From JBJELF01 sp051879015 (GTDB taxonomy: Bacteria; Bacillota; Clostridia; Lachnospirales; Lachnospiraceae): a stretch of DNA of 64,000 nt. Position numbers and translations under genes: made by a program. The notes beneath the pieces were generated by a model. That model worked only from the letters and a program-made list of their open reading frames with translations. It made no database searches and was not told the DNA's origin. Shown here piece after piece: positions 58,375 through 64,000 of the stretch. The number at the start of each line of letters is the position of its first letter. Positions within the stretch are counted from its first letter, which is position 1. Location: assembly GCA_051879015.1 (NCBI GenBank), contig JBJELF010000001.1, positions 39,322 to 103,321 of the forward strand, in the 5' to 3' direction.

Positions 58375-59532
58375 ATGTATTGTTTTGATGAGGTAATAAA
58401 TCGAAGAGGTACAGGTTCCTTAAAATGGGACGTAGCAGAAAATGAACTTCCTATGTGGGTTGCTGATATGGATTTTAAGACTGCTCCAGAAGTAGAGCAG
58501 GCTATTATGGAGCGTGCGATGCATGGCATATTTGGATATGGAATTGTGACAGAGGAATGGCAGAATGCTATCATTGGCTGGTGGCAGAGACGACATCATT
58601 TTACTATAGAAGCGGATTGGCTTATTTTTGCCACCGGTGTGGTGCCAGCAATTTCCAGTATTGTTCGCAAGATGACTAGTGTGGGAGAAAAAATTCTGGT
58701 GCAGCCTCCTGTTTACAATATTTTCTATAATTCTATTGTAAATAATGGAAGATATCCAGTTGAAAATAAATTGATTTATGATGGAGAGGGACATTATCAG
58801 ATTGATTTTGAGGATTTGGAAGAGAAATTAAGTGATCCTCAGGTAAGCATGATGATTCTGTGTAATCCTCATAATCCAGTAGGAAAGATTTGGGACAGAG
58901 AGACCTTGGCTCGTATCGGTGAATTGTGCGATCAATATCATGTATTGGTGCTGTCCGATGAGATTCACTGTGATATCATTGAGCCGGGCAAGGAGTATAT
59001 TCCATTTGCATCGGTATCGGAAATCTGTAAGAACAACTGTATTACCTGCGTTGCACCAACAAAGACTTTCAATATTGCAGGCTTGCAGACTGCAGCTGTG
59101 TTTGTGCCAAATAAATGGATTCGACATAAAGTGTGGAGAGGACTCAACACCGATGAGGTGGCAGAACCCAATGCCTTTGCCATCACAGCGACGGTGGCAG
59201 CCTTTACCAAAGGAGAGGCTTGGTTGGAGGAACTAAGAAGCTATCTGTGGGAAAATCGTAGGATAGCAGAGGAGTACCTTGCAGCAGAGTGGAATGAATT
59301 AAAGCCGGTGAAGGCGGAGGCTACCTATCTCATGTGGTTGGACTGCAGTGCAGTGACTCAGAATGTAGAGGTGTTTGCGGCGGCTCTGCGTGAAAAAACA
59401 GGTTTGTATGTGTGCGAGGGAACAGAGTACCATAATGGAGAAGGATTTTTGAGAATCAATCTTGCATGTCCGAGGACTACATTGATGGATGGACTAAAGC
59501 GTTTGGTAAGTTTTCGAGATGAAAATAAATGA
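58375..59532 (+). CDS. patB: MalY/PatB family cystathionine beta-lyase/aminotransferase
   Basis: PLP enzyme cleaving C-S bonds (cystathionine or cysteine conjugates), releasing a thiol, ammonia and pyruvate. The 385-aa product starts FDEVINRRGTGSLKWD, has PMWVADMDFKTAPEV, CNPHNPVGKIW, LSDEIHCDI and the PLP lysine in VAPTKTFNIAGLQ (K230). Start choice: ATG 58375 after AAGGAG; the upstream frame overlaps the DUF3737 gene. Its link to cysteine and methionine metabolism fits the cysE and nifS genes elsewhere in the window. Confidence 0.93.
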   Translation: MYCFDEVINRRGTGSLKWDVAENELPMWVADMDFKTAPEVEQAIMERAMHGIFGYGIVTEEWQNAIIGWWQRRHHFTIEADWLIFATGVVPAISSIVRKMTSVGEKILVQPPVYNIFYNSIVNNGRYPVENKLIYDGEGHYQIDFEDLEEKLSDPQVSMMILCNPHNPVGKIWDRETLARIGELCDQYHVLVLSDEIHCDIIEPGKEYIPFASVSEICKNNCITCVAPTKTFNIAGLQTAAVFVPNKWIRHKVWRGLNTDEVAEPNAFAITATVAAFTKGEAWLEELRSYLWENRRIAEEYLAAEWNELKPVKAEATYLMWLDCSAVTQNVEVFAAALREKTGLYVCEGTEYHNGEGFLRINLACPRTTLMDGLKRLVSFRDENK

Positions 59533-59549
59533 AATAGGTGAAAAAGTGC

Positions 59550-59578
59550 TTGCTTTTTTTGTAAAAGTATGGTATTCT
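59550..59578 (+). promoter_or_regulatory. Promoter of rpsB
   Basis: TTGCTT (59550-59555), 17-bp spacer ending TGG, TATTCT (59573-59578). Confidence 0.65.
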
Positions 59579-59584
59579 AGCCAC

Positions 59585-59650
59585 GTTGCATAAAAATATG
59601 CACATGTATGGATTTGCAGGGACGGTGCCAAGTAATTGGTCCCTTGTTGG
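59585..59650 (+). promoter_or_regulatory. Structured rpsB leader
   Basis: A small TGCATA/TATGCA hairpin, then GGGA...CCAA, loop GTAA, TTGGTCCC with a bulge of five bases. It may be an S2 autoregulatory site, a role inferred only from position. Confidence 0.4.
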
Positions 59651-59690
59651 GAAATACATGGAAGAAAAAAACCAAAAGGAGATTGAAATC

Positions 59691-60455
59691 ATGAGCGTTA
59701 TTTCAATGAAACAGTTATTGGAAGCTGGTGTACATTTTGGACATCAGACAAGAAGATGGAACCCTAAGATGGCTCCATACATCTATACTGAGAGAAATGG
59801 TATTTACATTATCGACCTTCAGAAGTCTGTAGTTAAGGTTGACGAGGCTTATAAGGCAGTATCTGATATTGCAGCTGAGGGTGGCACAATTTTGTTCGTT
59901 GGTACCAAGAAGCAGGCACAGGATGCAGTTGCTACAGAGGCAGCTCGCTGCGGTATGTACTATGTAAATCAGAGATGGTTGGGTGGTATGCTTACTAACT
60001 TCAAGACCATTCAGAGCCGTATTGCTCGTCTGAAGAAGATTGAGGAGATGTCTGAGGACGGTACTTTTGATGTATTGCCAAAGAAGGAAGTTATCGAGAT
60101 TAAGAAGGAATGGGAGAAGCTTGAGAAGAACCTTGGCGGTATCAAGGATATGAAGAAGATCCCAGATGCTATCTTTGTAGTAGATCCAAAGAAGGAAAAG
60201 ATTTGTGTACAGGAAGCTCATACATTGGGTATTCCATTGATCGGTATTGCAGATACAAACTGTGACCCAGAAGAGTTAGATTATGTAATTCCAGGTAATG
60301 ATGATGCAATCAGAGCCGTTAAATTGATTGTTTCCAAGATGGCAGATGCTGTTATCGAGGCAAATCAGGGTGCTGCAGAGGAAGTTGCAGAGCCAGCTGT
60401 TGAAGATGCAGATTTTGCTGAAGCAGTAGCAGAGGAAGTTCCTGTAGAAGAGTAA
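59691..60455 (+). CDS. rpsB: 30S ribosomal protein S2
   Basis: 254 aa. Begins MSVISMKQLLEAGVHFGHQTRRWNP and has YVNQRWLGGMLTNFKTI and GIADTNCDPEELDYVIPGNDDAIRA, all typical of S2, with an acidic C-terminal tail. AAGGAGA before ATG 59691; the longer frame from 59586 runs through the leader. It precedes tsf, the usual pair. Confidence 0.98.
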   Translation: MSVISMKQLLEAGVHFGHQTRRWNPKMAPYIYTERNGIYIIDLQKSVVKVDEAYKAVSDIAAEGGTILFVGTKKQAQDAVATEAARCGMYYVNQRWLGGMLTNFKTIQSRIARLKKIEEMSEDGTFDVLPKKEVIEIKKEWEKLEKNLGGIKDMKKIPDAIFVVDPKKEKICVQEAHTLGIPLIGIADTNCDPEELDYVIPGNDDAIRAVKLIVSKMADAVIEANQGAAEEVAEPAVEDADFAEAVAEEVPVEE

Positions 60456-60571
60456 TTCTAATCATTATGAAACGGATATGCCTCGTGGGCGGGGCACACC
60501 ATATAGAAAATAAGTACCCAACGAGCTTTGGACGTTGGAGTGTCAGAGTAAATAAACGGAGGAAATGAATC

Positions 60572-61510
60572 ATGGCTATCTCAGCTAAAATGGTAAAAGA
60601 TTTAAGAGAGATGACTGGCGCTGGTATGATGGACTGCAAGAAGGCCCTGACAGCTACAGATGGAGATATGGACAAGGCAGTAGACTTTTTGCGTGAGAAA
60701 GGTTTGGCCGGAGCACAGAAGAAGGCTGGACGTATCGCTGCAGAAGGTATCGTTGCTACCTGTTTGACCGAGGATGAGAAGAAGGCAGTTGTTGTAGAAG
60801 TAAATGCAGAGACAGACTTCGTAGCAAAGAATGAAAAGTTCCAGAACTATGTAGCAGAAGTTGCTGCACAGGCTGTTAAGTCTTCCGCTGCTGACTTAGA
60901 TGGATTCTTGGCAGAAGCTTGGGAGTTAGACCCAACCTTGACTGTAAAGGAAAAGCTTTCTTCCATGATTTCTATCATCGGTGAGAACATGAACATTCGT
61001 CGTTTTGAGCGTGTTGAGGAAGCAAACGGTTTCGTAGCTTCTTACATCCATGCAGGCGGAAAGATTGGTGTATTGGTTGACGTTGAGACAGATGTAGTCA
61101 ATGACGAAATCAAGGAGATGGCAAAGAACGTAGCTATGCAGGCTGCAGCTTTGAAGCCACTTTACACCACCAGAGCAGAAGTTGCTGCTGATTATATCGC
61201 TAGAGAGAAAGAGATTCTTCTTGCTCAGATTATGAACGATCCTAAGGAATCCAAGAAGCCACAGAAGGTTATCGATGGAATGATTAATGGACGTATCAAC
61301 AAGGAGCTGAAGGAAATCTGCTTGATGGATCAGGTATATGTAAAGGCAGAGGATGGCAAGCAGGCTGTCAGCGCATATGTAGCACAGGTTGCTAAGGCAA
61401 ACAATGCTAAGATCGCAATCAAGAAGTTTGTTCGTTTCGAGACCGGCGAAGGTATGGCCAAGAAGGAAGAAAACTTCGCAGAGGAAGTTGCTAAGCAGAT
61501 GGGAATGTAA
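60572..61510 (+). CDS. tsf: Elongation factor Ts
   Basis: Nucleotide exchange factor for EF-Tu. The 312-aa product starts with VKDLREMTGAGMMDCKKALTA, has VEVNAETDFVAKN near residue 75 and core domain segments to the C-terminus. The preceding 116-bp gap contains hairpins (ATATG...CATAT enclosing GCC...GGC, then CCAACG/CGTTGG). Confidence 0.98.
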   Translation: MAISAKMVKDLREMTGAGMMDCKKALTATDGDMDKAVDFLREKGLAGAQKKAGRIAAEGIVATCLTEDEKKAVVVEVNAETDFVAKNEKFQNYVAEVAAQAVKSSAADLDGFLAEAWELDPTLTVKEKLSSMISIIGENMNIRRFERVEEANGFVASYIHAGGKIGVLVDVETDVVNDEIKEMAKNVAMQAAALKPLYTTRAEVAADYIAREKEILLAQIMNDPKESKKPQKVIDGMINGRINKELKEICLMDQVYVKAEDGKQAVSAYVAQVAKANNAKIAIKKFVRFETGEGMAKKEENFAEEVAKQMGM

Positions 61511-61532
61511 TCCCTTTTATAAAATGATAGGA

Positions 61533-61566
61533 AAAACGCTGAAAGCATATTTGTTTTCAGCGTTTT
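61533..61566 (+). terminator. Terminator after tsf
   Basis: AAACGCTGAAA pairs with TTTTCAGCGTTT, followed by T. Confidence 0.9.
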
Positions 61567-61640
61567 TGTGTATTTTAGGGCATATCGAATTTAGGGTAAA
61601 ATATAATAAATTTTTATATTAACATTAGTATGGATATAGA

Positions 61641-61669
61641 TTGACAATGTTCACAAAATGTGATATATT
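61641..61669 (+). promoter_or_regulatory. Promoter with operator-like palindrome before the ThrE-type genes
   Basis: TTGACA (61641-61646), 17-bp spacer, TATATT (61664-61669). The spacer contains the perfect palindrome TCACAAAATGTGA (61651-61663), a typical place for a repressor. Confidence 0.7.
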
Positions 61670-61695
61670 ATAAATAAAGAAAAGGAATCGTTATC

Positions 61696-61737
61696 ATGTT
61701 GTGTGAAAGTACTGGAATAGAATTGATTAAGCAGTAG
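61696..61737 (+). CDS. Possible 13-codon leader peptide
   Basis: MLCESTGIELIKQ, started by ATG 61696 with AAAGGAA about 9 nt upstream, in the leader of the ThrE-type genes. Too short to judge by itself. Confidence 0.25.
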   Translation: MLCESTGIELIKQ

Positions 61738-61808
61738 AGGAAATAAGATTCCGCATTTTGAAGAATTGTTAGGAATTGCAAGAATTGAGTTAGTAAAAGG
61801 AATTATAA

Positions 61809-62594
61809 ATGAGTGAAATAAGTAAGATACAACAAATTTTAGATTTTTCCGTGCATATAGGCAGAGAGATGTTAGAAAGTGGAGCAAACTTAGAGAGAGT
61901 ATCTATCAGTATACGAAGAATTAGTAAATGCTATAAGCTTCAAGAAGTCAGTTTGGTTGTTGTGAATAATGTCATGATTTTGTCAGCAACCGATGTTAAC
62001 AGAACAAGATATATTAGACAAGAGGGCATATCAGTCTGTGGTATCAATCTGAAAAGACTTAAAAAACTGAATGCATTGGTACATATCGTGATGGATGAAA
62101 AGCCTGATCCAGGAAAATTGGAGGACATGCTGTTTGAAACACTAATACATTCCCCAACTTATCCAGACACGGTTATGATAGGTGGATATGTGATTGCTAT
62201 GTTGTGTTTATGTAGAATATTTGGTGGCTCATGGCAGGATATGGTAGTCGTTGCATTGAATACGGTGGTACTGTTCTTTATTACAAAGATTTTTTCAAGA
62301 GAGAAATTGAACAGAATTATATCAAATGTAGTATCCATGTTTTTTTGCGGTTGTACTGCGATATTGTTTACAAAAATTGGATTTTCAAAACAGATATCGC
62401 CTATTATTATTACGAACGCGTTCTATTTGATTCCTGGAATACAGATGGTAAATGCATTTAGAAATATTATCTGTGGAAATGAGATGAATGGAATTATAGA
62501 GATGGTCAAAGTAGTGTTAGAAGTCATAACCATAGTAGCAGGACTGTATATAGCTTGCTTGGCATTTGGATCTCTTTCGACAGCATTTATTTAG
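61809..62594 (+). CDS. ThrE family exporter, N-terminal (DUF1212-type) half
   Basis: A 261-aa protein with an N-terminal cytoplasmic part (LDFSVHIGREMLESGANLERVSISI, followed by VSLVVVNNVMILSATD) and about five membrane segments. This is the first half of the threonine/serine exporter family (YjjP-like). The glycine-rich FYLIPGIQMVNAFRNIICGNEMNG loop with PG is typical. The second half is encoded directly downstream. Confidence 0.88.
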   Translation: MSEISKIQQILDFSVHIGREMLESGANLERVSISIRRISKCYKLQEVSLVVVNNVMILSATDVNRTRYIRQEGISVCGINLKRLKKLNALVHIVMDEKPDPGKLEDMLFETLIHSPTYPDTVMIGGYVIAMLCLCRIFGGSWQDMVVVALNTVVLFFITKIFSREKLNRIISNVVSMFFCGCTAILFTKIGFSKQISPIIITNAFYLIPGIQMVNAFRNIICGNEMNGIIEMVKVVLEVITIVAGLYIACLAFGSLSTAFI

Positions 62595-62602
62595 GAGGCA
62601 GT

Positions 62603-63067
62603 ATGGCACAGTATATTGAAATTATAGGTTTATCAATATTGGCAAGTATTGGATTTGCCATTGTATTTCAGATAGACAAGAAAGATTTAATTTATGCGGG
62701 ATTGGGTGGAGGAATCACTAGAATTGTATATCTGATTTTTATGACTTTTATACCATATAGAATCGTGTATATAGCATTGGCCGCATTCGTTTCAGCACTT
62801 TATGCGGAGATGGTATCAGGTTATAAGCACACACCGGCTACTTATTATTTGTATCCTTCTATTATTCCATTAATACCCGGAGACCTGTTTTACTATATGT
62901 GTGCAGGGCTTATTGTGGGAGATACAGAGATGTTCGAAAATTATGCAATACAGTGCACTCTTGCGCTTGTAGGCTTGGGGATAGGTTTTGTAGTGTGCTC
63001 AAGTTTTTCAAACTATATGAGAATCCGAATGTTGACATGTGGTGGAAAAGCCTATACAGATGATTAG
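62603..63067 (+). CDS. ThrE family exporter, C-terminal (DUF3815-type) half
   Basis: 154-aa membrane protein (YjjB-like) with about five segments and the family-typical PSIIPLIPGDLFYYMCAGLIVGD. Start choice: ATG 62603 after AGGAGG, 8 bp after the previous stop. The two halves, fused in classical ThrE, must act together, perhaps exporting small acids or amino acids. Confidence 0.88.
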   Translation: MAQYIEIIGLSILASIGFAIVFQIDKKDLIYAGLGGGITRIVYLIFMTFIPYRIVYIALAAFVSALYAEMVSGYKHTPATYYLYPSIIPLIPGDLFYYMCAGLIVGDTEMFENYAIQCTLALVGLGIGFVVCSSFSNYMRIRMLTCGGKAYTDD

Positions 63068-63080
63068 AAGCTTTACATAG

Positions 63081-63115
63081 AAATCCGGCGTTGCATTTCA
63101 GAATGCCGGATTTTT
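63081..63115 (+). terminator. Terminator after the ThrE-type genes
   Basis: AATCCGGC pairs with GCCGGATT, with further partial pairing inside, followed by TTTTTG. Confidence 0.85.
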
Positions 63116-63368
63116 TGTTGACTTCGTCAATCTGAAAAATGGTTGGTTTAGTCTTTTGCATTTTTAGAAATTATAGGTTCCATTCACTAGATTATGACTC
63201 ATTCATGTATAAAGGTATTTGAATCATGGATGGCAGCTCAGCTTTGGAATTTATAGTGTAAGTACAAAGGTGGAACCAAGCTTAAAGTCTGATGTTCCAT
63301 TGATAGGAGTGCCAGTACTATATTCAATATAGAGTGTTAAAATCAGATAACTGTGATTAACTAGGTTT
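63116..63368 (+). other. No gene recognised
   Basis: About 250 bases with short stop-rich frames on both strands and no promoter, RNA or repeat that I can support. It looks like eroded sequence next to gene remnants. Confidence 0.5.
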
Positions 63369-63533
63369 TTGAAAGTCGGTCAGTTTGATGAAGAAGTTGA
63401 GAGGCAGCTTGAAGGCATTCAGACCAAGGATAATCACGGTAACTGGGCGAATCGGTACTTCTATGGTTTGTTGGAAGAAGATTGGAGAAAACAAAATGAT
63501 TCGATTGATATCAGCGCAGCCGTGCCTTTGTGA
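63369..63533 (+). pseudogene. Protein fragment, unknown
   Basis: The frame reads KVGQFDEEVERQLEGIQ, then TKDNHGNWANRYFYGLLEEDW and RKQNDSIDISAAVPL before a stop. Composition is protein-like but there is no proper start or ribosome site; TTG 63369 is only the first possible start. Probably the C-terminal end of a lost gene. Family unknown. Confidence 0.4.
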
Positions 63534-63667
63534 TATATGACGATGAACTTCCAGTTGGTATGGGCTTGTACTATGACCTTCCGGATATGGAATGTTATGA
63601 TTTCAGCCAGCTCTTCATCGATGAGCGTTATCAAGGCTGTGGATATGGCAAGGTAGCTACTAAATAA
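63509..63667 (+). pseudogene. GNAT acetyltransferase fragment
   Basis: The frame reads RAFVIYDDELPVGMGLYYDL then YDFSQLFIDERYQGCGYGKVATK before a stop. The acetyl-CoA-binding motif A (ERYQGCGYGK, a Q-x-x-G-x-G/A type) is clear, but the usual N-terminal part and the C-terminal third are missing. It overlaps the previous remnant and runs up to the next gene. Confidence 0.7.
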
Positions 63668-64000
63668 CTATCAAATTACTGCTTGGTGCCAGCAATTCTG
63701 GCACCAACATATTCAGGAGGGAGATTTCTGTATCGATGCTACAGCAGGCACGGGACAGGACACAGGGTACCTTGCTCAGCTCTGTGGAGAGCGGGGCAAG
63801 GTTCTTGCGTTTGATATTCAAGAACAAGTTTTGCAGATGACAGAGGAAAGATTGGGCTTGCTTAATTTGAAAAGTCGTGTACAATTAATTTTAGATTCCC
63901 ATGAGCATATGGAACAATACGCTTTGGCGGAGTCCGTTTCCTGTGTCACCTTCAATTTTGGTTATCTGCCGAAAGGAGATCATTCTATTTGTACCCGAAA
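63657..64000 (+). CDS. YtqB-like class I SAM-dependent methyltransferase (partial, runs off the window)
   Basis: The open frame from 63657 reads NYQITAWCQQFWHQHIQEG, then the SAM-binding motif FCIDATAGTGQDTGYLAQL and VLAFDIQEQVLQMTEERL, and later VSCVTFNFGYLPKGDHS. These match the YtqB/putative rRNA methylase family (NFGYLPxGDH motif). No start codon lies in frame at the expected place; the sequence is joined directly to the truncated GNAT frame, so the 5' end looks deleted or rearranged. The 3' end lies beyond the window. Confidence 0.8.

Noticed and set aside
1..64000. tRNA genes, rRNA genes or CRISPR arrays
   Set aside because: No T-loop/CCA signatures, rRNA sequence or regularly spaced repeats were seen on either strand by reading; a covariance scan was not possible.

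Overview
The window looks like chromosomal DNA of a low-GC, spore-forming Clostridia, most likely Lachnospiraceae. This rests on the spoIIIA operon, a sporulation sigma-K gene, CodY, ArgR, an NAD-type PyrD/PyrK pair, a T-box leader, a tandem glycine riboswitch, and gene order such as tlyA-nadK-argR and xseA-xseB-ispA-dxs. Nearly all genes lie on the + strand. I saw no rRNA, tRNA or CRISPR array. A 10-N assembly gap lies at 6203-6212.

Layout. 1-8.6 kb: an LCP cell-wall ligase, then pyrC-pyrF-pyrK-pyrD-(hypothetical)-pyrE and three small unknown genes. 8.6-13.4 kb: purK-E-M-N-D. 13.5-17.9 kb: a cysteine T-box in front of cysE-cysS, then a PepV dipeptidase and a family-6-like DNA glycosylase. 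18.0-25.1 kb: a glycine riboswitch and the complete glycine cleavage operon with its own lipoate ligase and dihydrolipoyl dehydrogenase.

25.2-32.7 kb holds the most interesting object: sigK is cut in two by a ~6.88-kb skin-like element. It carries a large serine recombinase and a MarR-controlled heterodimeric ABC exporter. The two sigK halves share an AAATG core in the same reading phase. Joining them restores a 207-codon sigma factor with the conserved Glu-Asn-Glu-Leu-Leu-Met segment, and joining the two element ends gives a perfect palindromic attP (9-bp arms around AAAT). This is the signature of a developmentally excised intervening element, here with an efflux-pump cargo.

32.7-38 kb: the complete spoIIIAA-AH operon. 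38-46 kb: Asp23, nusB, xseA-xseB-ispA-dxs, tlyA, nadK, argR and an unusual phosphoesterase-MazG fusion. 47-53 kb: comM-like ATPase, dprA, topA and codY (with a CodY box upstream). 53-64 kb: an NCS2 purine permease behind a structured leader, nifS-iscU, remnants of a surface protein, DUF3737, patB, rpsB-tsf, a split ThrE-type exporter, and a degraded end with broken gene remnants running into an rRNA-methylase-like gene cut by the window edge.

The window is mostly housekeeping biosynthesis (pyrimidine, purine, cysteine, one-carbon and isoprenoid) plus DNA uptake and repair and sporulation functions. All function names come from reading motifs in the translations; no database search was run.
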